DNA from: Flavobacterium sp.
GTDB taxonomy: Bacteria; Bacteroidota; Bacteroidia; Flavobacteriales; Flavobacteriaceae
DNA: 64,000 nucleotides
Reading direction: 5' to 3'
NCBI RefSeq assembly: GCF_029945805.1
Contig: NZ_JAQSDH010000022.1
Span: forward strand, 186,001-250,000
Shown one piece after another: positions 49,871-59,341 of the stretch. The position numbers and the translations under genes were made by a program. A model generated the notes under the pieces. That model did not search any database. It was not told the origin of the DNA and was given only the letters and a program-made list of their open reading frames with translations. Each line of letters opens with the position of its first letter. Position 1 is the stretch's first letter.

Positions 49871-50908
49871 ATGAAAAAAGAATTAAAATTATCTTTAATA
49901 TTATTATTGACAATTTCAATAAATACATATTCGCAGAGTATTTGGGATAAAGTAAAGAAAGAAACAAAAAAAGTAGATTCAAAGGTATTAGTTCAAGCTG
50001 GTGCTGAGGTTGTAAACCAAATAACAAAGAAATCAACTAAAAAATCAGATTTATTAAAAAAGGATGATAAAGTTTACTCTTGCAGTGAAATTTTTGGATT
50101 TGAAAATAATACTGTAATTGAAAAAATTGAATATTTTAAAGGTACTCTAATGGAGCAAGCAAATATAGTAGATAATATAAATTCTGAAATTAAAAACAAC
50201 AATAATTTTAATGGTCAAATTAAAATAAATGAAGAACTAAAATTAAAAATGAAAAATAATATTAGTAGCTATGTTCCTTTTCTTTCAATGACTGTTTCTG
50301 ATTTAGAACAAAAAAACAATCGAAGTAAATTATGTGAAATATATAATACTTACAAACAAAATGAAATAGAAGTTCAATTACTACTCTCAAATTTTTCTCA
50401 AATTTACCAAAACGAAGAATTAATCAAACATAATGAAGTTGTTTCAAATCTAAAAAAAGAAGAAAAAGAAAAAGAAAAAATCAAACAAAAAGAAATTGAA
50501 AAGATAAATCAAGAAAACATAGAAAGGGAAAAACATGTTAGAGAAAGGTGTGAATGGTCAAAAACCACAAAACCATTTAATTTACCATATCAAAGGAAAT
50601 TTACTACTTCCTATTATCAATGCAAAGAATGTAAAAAGAAACATGAAGTTACACAACTAAAAATTAGCAAATATCCTAATTACTCAAAAACAGATAGCCC
50701 AAGTTTTGCCGAAGAAAGTTTTACAATTATGTACCTGTTCGATGCAATGATAACCAATTTTTTGGCTAATGATAACTCAATTAAAAAATCAGTTTGTGAA
50801 GAAAGTAAGTCTGGTAAACATGAATGGGCTGAGATAAATACTAGTGATGAAATTCAAGATATGAATTATACAAATAAAGATGCAGCAACAGCTAATAAAT
50901 GTAATTAA
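49871..50908 (+). CDS. hypothetical exported protein with zinc-ribbon-like cysteines
   Basis: A 345-residue protein with a signal peptide (LILLLTISINTYSQS), an Asn/Lys-rich helical body, a charged coiled coil at about 195-225 (EEKEKEKIKQKEIEKINQEN) and then YYQCKECKKKHEVTQ, which looks like half of a zinc ribbon, with further Cys and His near the end. AT-rich even for this genome. No known family recognised. First of four genes in a row that seem related by style. Confidence 0.75.
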   Translation: MKKELKLSLILLLTISINTYSQSIWDKVKKETKKVDSKVLVQAGAEVVNQITKKSTKKSDLLKKDDKVYSCSEIFGFENNTVIEKIEYFKGTLMEQANIVDNINSEIKNNNNFNGQIKINEELKLKMKNNISSYVPFLSMTVSDLEQKNNRSKLCEIYNTYKQNEIEVQLLLSNFSQIYQNEELIKHNEVVSNLKKEEKEKEKIKQKEIEKINQENIEREKHVRERCEWSKTTKPFNLPYQRKFTTSYYQCKECKKKHEVTQLKISKYPNYSKTDSPSFAEESFTIMYLFDAMITNFLANDNSIKKSVCEESKSGKHEWAEINTSDEIQDMNYTNKDAATANKCN

Positions 50909-50938
50909 ATCTTAAGTAGACCAATTAATTTATAGGAA

Positions 50939-51472
50939 ATGAATACTTACAAAAAGATGAATAAATTAACATTCCTCCTTTTATTATCTATTAGTGCTCT
51001 AGCTCAAAATAAATTTACATTACAAGTAACTAAAAATGGATTAAGTTTAAATGAAAATTATAATGAAAAAGGAATTCAATTAGTAATTCCAGAGGATTCT
51101 AAATTTTACTGTTTTGGAGAAAAAGTCATTTTAGGAATAGTTGAACTTGACGATAGAGAAACATACGAAGTTAAAAAAAAGTTGCTGTATTTAAAATATA
51201 GAGATGAACTAGAAAAATCGTTCAAATTAAAAGGTAAAAGTGCTGCTGATACTTTTCTTTATTATGAAATTCACGATGAACCTGAATTAAAAAATTTTAG
51301 AGTAATTTATTTTTATTATGATAGTTACTTAATCAATTCTGGCTTTAATTGGTGGTCCTCAATCTATGACGGAATTCATAATATAGTAATTACAAAAGAT
51401 GCTATCGCAATTTATAATTTCTATATACAGGTTAAAAATGGAGAATTAATAAAAATTGCATTTAATCTTTAA
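50939..51472 (+). CDS. hypothetical exported protein
   Basis: A 177-residue protein with a signal peptide ending ALAQNK. The start may instead be the Met six codons in (MNKLTFLLLL). The mature part is beta-rich (RVIYFYYDSYLINSGFNWWSSIYDG) with no motif I recognise. It lies 30 bases after the previous gene and 12 before the next, so it is likely co-transcribed. Confidence 0.72.
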   Translation: MNTYKKMNKLTFLLLLSISALAQNKFTLQVTKNGLSLNENYNEKGIQLVIPEDSKFYCFGEKVILGIVELDDRETYEVKKKLLYLKYRDELEKSFKLKGKSAADTFLYYEIHDEPELKNFRVIYFYYDSYLINSGFNWWSSIYDGIHNIVITKDAIAIYNFYIQVKNGELIKIAFNL

Positions 51473-51484
51473 TTAATATTTATT

Positions 51485-52033
51485 ATGAAAAAAGTAATTT
51501 TGATAATATTAATATTATTTATTAATAGTTCATATTCACAAAACTATAATGATGGAAAGAATGTATACAGTCCCTGTAATTATTGTAAAGGTACTGGAGT
51601 AATAAAAATAGAAAAATGGGTTCCATGTTATAATTGCAAAAGTTTCAATCAAGAATTTAACGAAGCAATACAAGAGGCTGCAGTGTTAGCAGTTGTTGAA
51701 ACGGTTATTGGTAAAGATGTGCATACTTCTAAAGTTAATGACTACAAATGGTGTAATGTATGTGAAAATAAAAAAGGAAAATATGAAATTATAAAATACG
51801 AATGCAAAAGATGTGGTGGTCGTGGTAAAATTAAAAATTCCAACTTTACATCAAATCAAAATGAATCTATCAATGCTTCGGAACCAACGGACGTAAGAAA
51901 AAAGATATGGATTAAATTAAAATTGAAAGAAAGAGAGAAAAAAGAAGAGTATGATAAACGCCCTTTTAAACCAGGTTCGGAAGCTGAAAAGATCTATAAG
52001 GAAGGAAAACTTAAAGATAGGGGTAGCTTTTAA
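51485..52033 (+). CDS. exported protein with DnaJ-type zinc-finger cysteines
   Basis: A 182-residue protein with a signal peptide ending NSSYSQN. The mature part carries four Cys pairs in the pattern of a DnaJ cysteine-rich domain: CNYCKGTG, CYNCKS, CNVCENKKG and CKRCGGRG. A charged helical tail follows. DnaJ fingers normally work in the cytosol, so a secreted version is odd. No J domain is present. Third gene of the cluster. Confidence 0.8.
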   Translation: MKKVILIILILFINSSYSQNYNDGKNVYSPCNYCKGTGVIKIEKWVPCYNCKSFNQEFNEAIQEAAVLAVVETVIGKDVHTSKVNDYKWCNVCENKKGKYEIIKYECKRCGGRGKIKNSNFTSNQNESINASEPTDVRKKIWIKLKLKEREKKEEYDKRPFKPGSEAEKIYKEGKLKDRGSF

Positions 52034-52094
52034 GAATTTAGAACTAGAATAAATTTTATAAAAAATAAATTTATAAATATTGAATTTGCAGAAA

Positions 52095-52427
52095 ATGGAT
52101 GACACCCGAGTTTATTACTTAAAAGGTGAAAATGGTAGAAAAATAGGACCATTAAAAGTTACTGATTTAGCTAAATACAATGTTTCTAGATATACATATA
52201 TTTGGCGGGAAGGTTTTAAAGATTATGTGCTTTTATCGGAACTCCCTGAAGCAGATGTCCTTTTAAGTAAAATACCTCCATCGGATAACATTAAAACAGA
52301 TTCAGGATGTGGTTTAGAAGTTGCGGGGTTAATATTAGGAATTGCTGCATCTTTTGTTGTTCCTTTTTTTTGGTTTTTTGTTGTCTGTTTGGTTATTTAT
52401 ATAATTGGTAAATTATTTAAGAATTGA
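52095..52427 (+). CDS. GYF_2/DUF4339 domain membrane protein
   Basis: A 110-residue protein starting at ATG 52095 (the track starts five codons upstream at TTG). The N-terminal 50 residues form a GYF_2-like domain (VYYLKGENGRKIGPLKVTDLAKY, then IWREGFKDYVLLSELPE), which in other proteins binds proline-rich peptides. A Gly-rich helix pair follows (LEVAGLILGIAASFVVPFFWFFVVCLVIYIIG). Last gene of the cluster. Confidence 0.8.
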   Translation: MDDTRVYYLKGENGRKIGPLKVTDLAKYNVSRYTYIWREGFKDYVLLSELPEADVLLSKIPPSDNIKTDSGCGLEVAGLILGIAASFVVPFFWFFVVCLVIYIIGKLFKN

Positions 52428-52570
52428 TTATTTAAATTTTTATTCTACTAAAATTTGCTTAATAAATAATTGCAGTTATAGCAATTTAATTGTAAAAATG
52501 ATTTTGTATCAAATTCATTAAATGTAAGAAACAAAAACCAATAAACTAGAAATCATCTACATTTAAAACC

Positions 52571-52591
52571 ATGAAAAAGATAATTTTATAG
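52571..52591 (+). pseudogene. possible remnant of a gene start (MKKIIL then stop)
   Basis: ATGAAAAAGATAATTTTATAG looks like the first codons of a signal peptide ended at once by a stop, about 20 bases before a terminator. It may be the fused start and end of a deleted gene. The rest of the gap 52428-52666 is AT-rich with nothing recognised. Confidence 0.3.
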
Positions 52592-52610
52592 TAAAATAGC
52601 TTAATTATTA

Positions 52611-52650
52611 AAAACCCTTTTCAGATTTCAAATGCTGAAAAGGTTTTTAT
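52611..52650. terminator. Rho-independent terminator between the cluster and sufD
   Basis: Hairpin AAAACCCTTTTCAG / CTGAAAAGGTTTTT with about a ten-base loop. It lies between the plus-strand cluster and the convergent sufD stop and could serve both strands. Confidence 0.8.
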
Positions 52651-52666
52651 TTTAAATCCGTATATT

Positions 52667-53983
52667 CTACAAATCAAACCCTAAATTAACGCCCAGTTTC
52701 ACAGCAATAATTTTGGTGATTCGTTGTTTTAATTCGGGGATTTTAATGCTTTCGATGACTTCATTTGAAAAAGCATACATCAACAATGCTTTGGCTTCTT
52801 TCTTCGGAATTCCACGTTGTTGCATGTAGAACATAGCATTTTCGTCTAGTTGACCGATGGTGCATCCGTGTGAACATTTTACATCGTCAGCAAAAATTTC
52901 CAATTGCGGTTTTGCGTTGATTGTGGCTTTATCGCCCAATAAAATATTGTTGTTTTGCTGAAAAGCATCGGTTTTCTGAGCTTCTCTTTCTACATAAATT
53001 TTTCCATTGAAAACTCCGGTAGAACTATCGCCTAAAATGGTTTTATAATTCTGATGACTTTCACAGTTTGGGGTGGCATGCTGCACTAAAGTGTGATGAT
53101 CAACGTGCTGCTTATCGCCAATAATCGTAATACCTTTTAAAGTGGAATCGATTCTTTCGCCAAAATGGTAGAAATTCAAGTTGTTTCTGGTAATGTTTCC
53201 ACCAAAAGAAAAGGTATGAACTGCAACTCTACTTTCTTGTTTTTGAGAAATATAAGTATTGTCAATCAGGTTCGCCGATTGCAAATCGTTTTGAATTTTA
53301 TAGTAATCAACGATAGCGCGTTTTTTTGCAAAAATCTCGGTTACTGAATTCGTCAGTACTGGATTTTCATTTAACGATTGATGTCTTTCGATAATTTGGA
53401 CATGCGCATTTTCTCCAACAATGACCAAGTTTCTTGGCTGAACCATCAATGCATCTTCAATTCCAGTTGAAAAATAGATTATTTCAATTGGCTTCTCAAC
53501 CACTTTACTTTTCGGGATATTGATATACGCTCCTTCATTGGCAAAAGCCGTATTCAAAGTCGTTAAACTTTCCTCTTTGCTGGCGATTTTATTGAAATAT
53601 TCATCAATTATCATCTTGTATTTTGGCTTATTCAATGCCGATGACATTAAGCAAACATCAATTCCGTCATGCGTCGTTGCTGATAAAAATGAACTGAATT
53701 TTCCATCTACAAAAATGACTTTGTGTGTGTCAATTTCGTGCATGAAATATTTCTTTACATCTTTAAATTCAATCGAATTTTCATGTTTTGGAAATACCGA
53801 ATAATCATTTTTCAGAATTGAATTCAGCGATGTATATTTCCAAGCTTCCTCTTTTTTAGTTGGGAAACCTTTATTTTCAAAGTTTTTTATAGCCGAAGTT
53901 CGAACGTCATGCAACGCATTGTGCACATCGATGCTTTCTTCAAACGCCATAAAAGACGAGATTAATTTATCTTTTAATTCCAT
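52667..53983 (-). CDS. sufD: SufD, Fe-S cluster scaffold subunit
   Basis: A 438-residue subunit of the SufBCD scaffold. It has the right-handed beta-helix core and the C-terminal signature DDVKCSHGCTIGQLDENAMFYMQQRGIPKKEAKALLMYAFSNEVIE. SufD supports cluster assembly on SufB. The sufC gene lies 107 bases upstream, the gap holding a palindromic repeat. Downstream the cluster is interrupted: sufS is next on this strand only after about 5.6 kb. Confidence 0.97.
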   Translation of the reverse strand: MELKDKLISSFMAFEESIDVHNALHDVRTSAIKNFENKGFPTKKEEAWKYTSLNSILKNDYSVFPKHENSIEFKDVKKYFMHEIDTHKVIFVDGKFSSFLSATTHDGIDVCLMSSALNKPKYKMIIDEYFNKIASKEESLTTLNTAFANEGAYINIPKSKVVEKPIEIIYFSTGIEDALMVQPRNLVIVGENAHVQIIERHQSLNENPVLTNSVTEIFAKKRAIVDYYKIQNDLQSANLIDNTYISQKQESRVAVHTFSFGGNITRNNLNFYHFGERIDSTLKGITIIGDKQHVDHHTLVQHATPNCESHQNYKTILGDSSTGVFNGKIYVEREAQKTDAFQQNNNILLGDKATINAKPQLEIFADDVKCSHGCTIGQLDENAMFYMQQRGIPKKEAKALLMYAFSNEVIESIKIPELKQRITKIIAVKLGVNLGFDL

Positions 53984-54020
53984 GATTTTTATTTACTGTA
54001 AACAATAAATGATTTTATTG

Positions 54021-54082
54021 GAACCATTAAGAAATTAAGTTTCATTAAACTTTCTTAATTCTCTTAATTTCTTAATGGTTCA
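54021..54082. repeat. AACCATTAAGAAATTAAG palindrome
   Basis: GAACCATTAAGAAATTAAG, then TTTCATTAAACTTTCTTAATTCT, then CTTAATTTCTTAATGGTTC. The terminal 19 bases of the arms are perfectly inverted. It lies between sufC and sufD. Confidence 0.82.
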
Positions 54083-54090
54083 AAATATTT

Positions 54091-54843
54091 TTAAACTTCC
54101 ATTTCCGCTTTAATCCAGTCGTATCCTTTTTCTTCTAGTTCGTAAGCGAGTTCTTTTCCGCCTGATTTTACGATTTTTCCATCCATTAAAACGTGAACGA
54201 AATCTGGAATAATATAATCCAATAATCGTTGGTAATGCGTGATTACGACAACGGCATTGTCTTTACTTTTCAATTTGTTTACACCATTGGCAACAATTCG
54301 CAACGCATCAATATCCAAACCTGAATCCGTTTCGTCAAGGATGGCCAGTTTTGGTTCCAACATCGCCATTTGAAAAATCTCATTACGTTTCTTTTCACCT
54401 CCCGAAAAACCTTCGTTTAATGAACGTGACAAGAACTTTCTATCGATTTCTAATAGTTCCGATTTTTCACGAATTAGTTTCAGCATTTCGTTCGCTGGCA
54501 TTTCTGCTTTTCCGTTGGCTTTTCTGCTTTCGTTGATGGCAGTTTTCATGAAGTTCGTTACCGAAACTCCCGGAATTTCTACTGGATATTGGAACGAAAG
54601 AAAAACACCTTTATGCGCTCTTTCTTCCGGAGCTAATTCTGCAATATTTTCGCCTTCCAAAAGGATTTCACCTTCTGAAACTTCGTATTTTTCATTCCCA
54701 GCAATGATGGATGCTAACGTACTTTTTCCGGCACCGTTTGGCCCCATAATCGCGTGAACTTCCCCAGCGTTTACGGTTAGATTGATTCCTTTTAATATTT
54801 CTTTGTCTTCTACTGAAGCGTGTAAATTTTTTATGCTTAGCAT
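54091..54843 (-). CDS. sufC: SufC, ATPase of the SUF scaffold
   Basis: A 250-residue ABC-type ATPase that powers the SufBCD complex. Walker [14 protein letters not shown]-loop region [12 protein letters not shown], signature [14 protein letters not shown] and Walker [17 protein letters not shown] followed by the switch His ([11 protein letters not shown]). Between sufB and sufD, as usual. Confidence 0.98.
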   Translation of the reverse strand: MLSIKNLHASVEDKEILKGINLTVNAGEVHAIMGPNGAGKSTLASIIAGNEKYEVSEGEILLEGENIAELAPEERAHKGVFLSFQYPVEIPGVSVTNFMKTAINESRKANGKAEMPANEMLKLIREKSELLEIDRKFLSRSLNEGFSGGEKKRNEIFQMAMLEPKLAILDETDSGLDIDALRIVANGVNKLKSKDNAVVVITHYQRLLDYIIPDFVHVLMDGKIVKSGGKELAYELEEKGYDWIKAEMEV

Positions 54844-54858
54844 TTTATTTTTATTTTA

Positions 54859-54891
54859 AACCATTTAAGGCATGTAAGTTCATATAAGTAT
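54859..54891. repeat. AACCATATAAG-family half-arm
   Basis: AACCATTTAAG, GCATGTAAG, TTCATATAAG between sufC and the sufB stop, without a visible right arm. Confidence 0.65.
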
Positions 54892-56340
54892 TTATCCGAC
54901 AGATCCTTCTAACGAAATCTCCAATAATTTTTGTGCTTCAACAGCAAATTCCATTGGTAATTTATTCAATACATCTTTACTGAAACCGTTTACGATTAGC
55001 GCTATTGCTTTTTCGGTTGGGATTCCACGCTGATTGCAATAGAAAACTTGGTCTTCACCGATTTTTGAAGTTGTGGCTTCGTGTTCGATTATCGCGGATG
55101 AATTTTTGCTTTCGATGTAGGGAAAAGTATGCGCTCCACAATTATTTCCCATCAATAATGAATCGCATTGCGAAAAGTTACGCGCATTGTCTGCACGAGC
55201 ACTTATCTGAACCAAACCTCTATAACTGTTTTGAGATTTTCCGGCTGAAATTCCTTTGGAAATGATTGTTGATTTGGTATTTTTTCCCAAATGTATCATC
55301 TTCGTTCCCGTATCAGCTTGTTGGTAATTATTGGTAACTGCAATCGAGTAAAATTCACCAATTGAATTATCGCCTTTCAAAATTACCGAAGGATATTTCC
55401 ATGTAATTGCAGAACCCGTTTCCACTTGAGTCCAAGAAATTTTTGCGTTTTTCTCACACAAACCTCTTTTGGTTACAAAATTATAAACGCCGCCTTTTCC
55501 CTCTTTATTTCCAGGATACCAGTTTTGAACGGTTGAATATTTGATTTCGGCATTATCCAAGGCAATCAGTTCAACAACTGCCGCGTGCAATTGGTTTTCG
55601 TCCCGACTAGGTGCGGTACAACCTTCCAAATACGAGACATAACTTCCTTCATCGGCAATTAAAAGGGTTCTTTCAAATTGTCCTGTTCCGGCTTGATTGA
55701 TTCGGAAATAGGTAGAAAGTTCCATTGGGCAACGAACGCCTTTTGGAATATAACAGAAACTTCCGTCTGAAAAAACGGCTGAATTCAGTGCGGCATAAAA
55801 ATTATCTTTCTGCGGAACGATGGTCCCCAAATATTTTTTTACCAATTCGGGGTGTTCTTTGATGGCTTCCGAAATAGGACAGAAAATAATGCCCTTTTCA
55901 CTTAATGTTTTCTTGAATGTTGTAGCTACAGAAACCGAATCTACCACAATATCCATAGCGATATTGTTCATCTTTTTCTGTTCGTCAATGGAGATTCCAA
56001 GTTTTTTGTACATTTCCAAAAGTTCAGAATCTACATCATCCAATGTTTTGTTTGGATCGACTTGTTTTGGAGCCGAATAATAAGATATCGCCTGAAAATC
56101 GGGTTTTTCGTAATTCACATTCGCCCAATTAGGTTCAGTCATATCTTGCCAAGCGCGAAATGCTTCAATACGCCAATCCGTCATCCATTGTGGTTCCTCT
56201 TTTTTTAAAGAAATTGCCCGAACAATGTCTTCGTTTAAACCAATTGGAAACGTATCCGATTCTATATCTGTATAAAATCCATACTCGTATTCTTTGCTTT
56301 CGAGTTCAACTTTTAAATCGTCCTCCGTATATTTTGCCAT
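54892..56340 (-). CDS. sufB: SufB, Fe-S cluster scaffold subunit
   Basis: A 482-residue scaffold protein on which the cluster is built. The N-terminal helical part reads [22 protein letters not shown]. The beta-helix core includes [29 protein letters not shown], and the C-terminal part [42 protein letters not shown]. The track adds 25 codons of upstream [16 protein letters not shown] at 56340 is the natural start. It follows the IscA-like gene by 13 bases. Confidence 0.98.
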   Translation of the reverse strand: MAKYTEDDLKVELESKEYEYGFYTDIESDTFPIGLNEDIVRAISLKKEEPQWMTDWRIEAFRAWQDMTEPNWANVNYEKPDFQAISYYSAPKQVDPNKTLDDVDSELLEMYKKLGISIDEQKKMNNIAMDIVVDSVSVATTFKKTLSEKGIIFCPISEAIKEHPELVKKYLGTIVPQKDNFYAALNSAVFSDGSFCYIPKGVRCPMELSTYFRINQAGTGQFERTLLIADEGSYVSYLEGCTAPSRDENQLHAAVVELIALDNAEIKYSTVQNWYPGNKEGKGGVYNFVTKRGLCEKNAKISWTQVETGSAITWKYPSVILKGDNSIGEFYSIAVTNNYQQADTGTKMIHLGKNTKSTIISKGISAGKSQNSYRGLVQISARADNARNFSQCDSLLMGNNCGAHTFPYIESKNSSAIIEHEATTSKIGEDQVFYCNQRGIPTEKAIALIVNGFSKDVLNKLPMEFAVEAQKLLEISLEGSVG

Positions 56341-56353
56341 TTTGTTTGGTTTT

Positions 56354-56683
56354 TTATAGTGAAAACGATTCTCCGCATCCACAAGTTCTGCTCGCATTCG
56401 GATTATTGAATACAAACCCTTTTCCGTTTAATCCGCCAGAAAATTCTAAAACCGTTCCTGCTAAATACAAAAACGACTTTTTCTCCACGGCAATTTTAAC
56501 GTGATTATCTTCAAAAACTTTATCGTTTTCGCCAAGTTCTTTATCAAATTTCAGTTCATACGACAAACCCGAGCAACCACCACTCTTTACGCCTACTCGA
56601 ACGTAATCAATAGCGGCATCAAAACCGTCTTCCTGCATCATCGAAACGATTTTTTTACTAGCGCCATCTGATACTTTTATCAT
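56354..56683 (-). CDS. sufA: HesB/IscA-type Fe-S carrier (SufA)
   Basis: A 109-residue A-type carrier protein. The cluster-binding cysteines are at the expected places: [14 protein letters not shown] for the first and [12 protein letters not shown] at the C-terminus (CxC). It carries clusters or iron from SufBCD to targets. It is first in the SUF operon, with a strong promoter upstream. Confidence 0.97.
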   Translation of the reverse strand: MIKVSDGASKKIVSMMQEDGFDAAIDYVRVGVKSGGCSGLSYELKFDKELGENDKVFEDNHVKIAVEKKSFLYLAGTVLEFSGGLNGKGFVFNNPNASRTCGCGESFSL

Positions 56684-56725
56684 AACTCTCTAATTTTGTT
56701 ATTTTGATTTTGTCTAAATTAAGCG

Positions 56726-56755
56726 CAAAGTTACTACAATTATCCTTTTTTTCAA
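56726..56755 (-). promoter_or_regulatory. Bacteroidetes-type promoter of the SUF operon
   Basis: On the minus strand TTG, 19 bases, then TAACTTTG and CGC, a full consensus match, about 43 bases before the sufA ATG. No regulator site (for example an IscR-like box) was recognised. Confidence 0.75.
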
Positions 56756-56813
56756 GAATCTATAACATTATTATAACGTATGTAGGAATAGAAAAAAATG
56801 ATTTTTAATTCTT

Positions 56814-56821
56814 TAAATTTG
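56814..56821 (+). promoter_or_regulatory. -7 element of the MBL hydrolase gene
   Basis: TAAATTTG followed by C, 15 bases before the ATG at 56837. It also falls inside the extended track ORF, which supports the later start. Confidence 0.6.
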
Positions 56822-56836
56822 CAAAAACAGTACACT

Positions 56837-57697
56837 ATGAAAATATATCCGATTGAAGCAGGAAACTTTAAACTCGACGGGGGCGCTATGTTTGGTGTGG
56901 TGCCAAAAACCATTTGGAACAAAACCAATCCTGCAGACGAAAATAATTTAATTGATATTGCAGCGAGATGCATGTTAATTCAAGATGGAAACCGGTTGGT
57001 TTTAATTGACAACGGAATGGGAAACAAACAATCGGATAAGTTCTTTGGTTATTATTCGCTTTGGGGCACTCATTCTCTAGACAGTTCGTTAGCGAAATAT
57101 GGATTTCACCGTGATGATGTTACCGATGTTTTTCTGACCCATTTGCATTTTGACCATTGTGGCGGAAGCGTGAATTGGAATAAAGATAAAACCGGTTATG
57201 AAGTGGCGTTTAAAAATGCTAAGTTTTGGTCGAATGACAACCATTGGGAATGGGCAACCAAACCAAATCAGAGAGAGAAAGCTTCGTTCCTTTCGGAAAA
57301 TATTTTACCAATTAAGGAAAGTGGGCAATTGAATTTTATTAAAAGACCAGATGGTGATTTTGGAATTTCAGAAGAATTCGGTTTCGGCATTTTTTATGTG
57401 GACGGTCATACCGAAAAAATGATGATTCCGCACATTCAATACCAAGGAAAAACAATAGTTTTTTGTGCCGATTTGATTCCAACTGCTGGACATTTACCTT
57501 TGCCTTATGTGATGGGTTACGATACTCGGCCACTTTTAACCATGCCCGAAAAATCGAAGTTTCTTCAATCAGCTGCGGAAAACAATTACTATTTATGGCT
57601 CGAGCATGATGCACACAATCAAATTATAACCGTTGAAAACACCGAAAAAGGCATCCGATTAAAAGAAGTTTTTAGCTGTGAAGATATCTTAACATAG
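56837..57697 (+). CDS. MBL-fold metallo-hydrolase
   Basis: A 286-residue metallo-beta-lactamase-fold hydrolase. The metal-binding motif LTHLHFDHCGGSVNW (HxHxDH) is complete; later ligands are in YVDGHTEKM and FCADLIPTAGHLPL. Such cytosolic enzymes cleave lactones, thioesters or phosphodiesters; the substrate is unknown. The track starts 13 codons earlier, but ATG at 56837 sits right after a promoter element. Confidence 0.92.
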   Translation: MKIYPIEAGNFKLDGGAMFGVVPKTIWNKTNPADENNLIDIAARCMLIQDGNRLVLIDNGMGNKQSDKFFGYYSLWGTHSLDSSLAKYGFHRDDVTDVFLTHLHFDHCGGSVNWNKDKTGYEVAFKNAKFWSNDNHWEWATKPNQREKASFLSENILPIKESGQLNFIKRPDGDFGISEEFGFGIFYVDGHTEKMMIPHIQYQGKTIVFCADLIPTAGHLPLPYVMGYDTRPLLTMPEKSKFLQSAAENNYYLWLEHDAHNQIITVENTEKGIRLKEVFSCEDILT

Positions 57698-57762
57698 TGT
57701 TAATCATTATAAAGGTCAAGTAAAACATTTTAAATTTACGCCAATTTAGAAATCAATCTACT

Positions 57763-59337
57763 ATGAGAGTTATACATTTTTTATTGCTATCCTTGTTTTC
57801 ATTATCAATTAATGCACAAGAAACAAGTCAAAATTTTGCTAAAAAAACAACGCTAACAGATGTTCAATTAAAACGTTGGAGCCATCTTGATTTAGAAAAA
57901 GATTCTATTCCCGGAATGAGTGTTGACAAAGCTTACACTGAACTTTTAAAAAATAAAAAAGGAGTAAAAGTAATTGTGGCAGTTGTTGACTCCGGAGTTG
58001 ATATTGACCATGAAGATTTGAAATCGGTTATCTGGACCAATCCAAAAGAAATTCCAAACAATGGAAAAGACGATGATAAAAATGGCTACGCTGATGATGT
58101 TCACGGATGGAACTTTTTAGGAAAATCAAATAATGAAAATCTTGAAATGGTGCGTATCCTAAAAAAAGCTGATGATGGAACGGAAGTATATAAAAAAGCT
58201 TTAGCTGATTACACCAGAGAATATAAGGATGCTCTAGATTCAAAAGAAAATGCGGATGTTGTACTTAACGCAGATAAAATGGTACGTGATTTTCTAAAAA
58301 AAGACAATTACACACTTTCTGAACTGAAAGATATGCCTTCGGTAAAATTTGAATTGTATGATAGTAAAAGAATTATGTTATCCTATGCAACACAAAAAGG
58401 AGCAACTTTTCATGATGATTTACAAGACTTCAAAGAAAGTGTTTACGATAGAATCGATTATAATCTAAATAAAGATTTCAGCCCAAGAAAGTTGGTTGGT
58501 GACAATCCTGATGATATTAACGATAAAAAATACGGCAACAATGTAGTGTATTCTAAAGACCGAAAAGATTCACTTCATGGAACTCATGTTGCAGGAATTA
58601 TTGCTCAAGTTAGAAATAACGGACTTGGTGGTGACGGTGTTGCCGAAAATGTTGAGATTATGCCAGTTCGTGCGGTACCAAATGGTGACGAGTATGATAA
58701 AGATATTGCCTTAGCGATTCGTTATGCGGTTGATAATGGTGCCAAAGTGATTAATGGAAGTTTTGGAAAAGACTATTCTCCGCACGCACAATGGGTTTAT
58801 GATGCTATAAAATATGCTGAAAGCAAAGACGTTTTAATCGTTCATGCGGCCGGAAATGATTCGAAAAATATTGATACGGAACCAAATTTTCCCTCAGATG
58901 AAGTTGATGGAAAAGAAATTGCTGATAACCTCTTAACTATTGGAGCCTTGAATTATCAATACGGGTCAAAAATTATTGCTGCTTTTTCTAACTATGGTAA
59001 AATGAACGTCGATGTTTATGCTCCTGGTGTTAAAATATATGCAACAGTTCCAGGAAATAAATATAAGTACCTTCAAGGAACGTCAATGGCTGCACCAAAT
59101 GCTGCTGGGGTAGCGGCTTTAGTTCGTTCGTATTATCCAAATTTGAAAGCTGCACAAGTAAAGCATATTCTAATGGAATCGGGAACACCTATTAATCTTG
59201 AGGTTATCGTTGATGAAAAGAAGATGTCAGTTCCTTTTTCGGAGGCAAGTGCTTCTGGGAAAATTGTAAACGCATACAATGCCTTAAAAATGGCAGAGGA
59301 AATGTCGACTAAGATGAAGAACAATCCAAAATTATAA
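57763..59337 (+). CDS. S8 family serine peptidase (subtilase)
   Basis: A 524-residue exported subtilisin-type peptidase. Signal peptide to about 18 (SLSINAQE). Catalytic triad D76 (VAVVDSGVD), H272 (HGTHVAG) and S441 (GTSMAAP). About 195 residues separate Asp from His, far more than in classical subtilisins, because of a helical insert typical of Bacteroidetes members. There is no C-terminal sorting domain of the type IX system, so the enzyme probably stays in the periplasm or outer membrane. Confidence 0.96.
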   Translation: MRVIHFLLLSLFSLSINAQETSQNFAKKTTLTDVQLKRWSHLDLEKDSIPGMSVDKAYTELLKNKKGVKVIVAVVDSGVDIDHEDLKSVIWTNPKEIPNNGKDDDKNGYADDVHGWNFLGKSNNENLEMVRILKKADDGTEVYKKALADYTREYKDALDSKENADVVLNADKMVRDFLKKDNYTLSELKDMPSVKFELYDSKRIMLSYATQKGATFHDDLQDFKESVYDRIDYNLNKDFSPRKLVGDNPDDINDKKYGNNVVYSKDRKDSLHGTHVAGIIAQVRNNGLGGDGVAENVEIMPVRAVPNGDEYDKDIALAIRYAVDNGAKVINGSFGKDYSPHAQWVYDAIKYAESKDVLIVHAAGNDSKNIDTEPNFPSDEVDGKEIADNLLTIGALNYQYGSKIIAAFSNYGKMNVDVYAPGVKIYATVPGNKYKYLQGTSMAAPNAAGVAALVRSYYPNLKAAQVKHILMESGTPINLEVIVDEKKMSVPFSEASASGKIVNAYNALKMAEEMSTKMKNNPKL

Positions 59338-59341
59338 ACAG

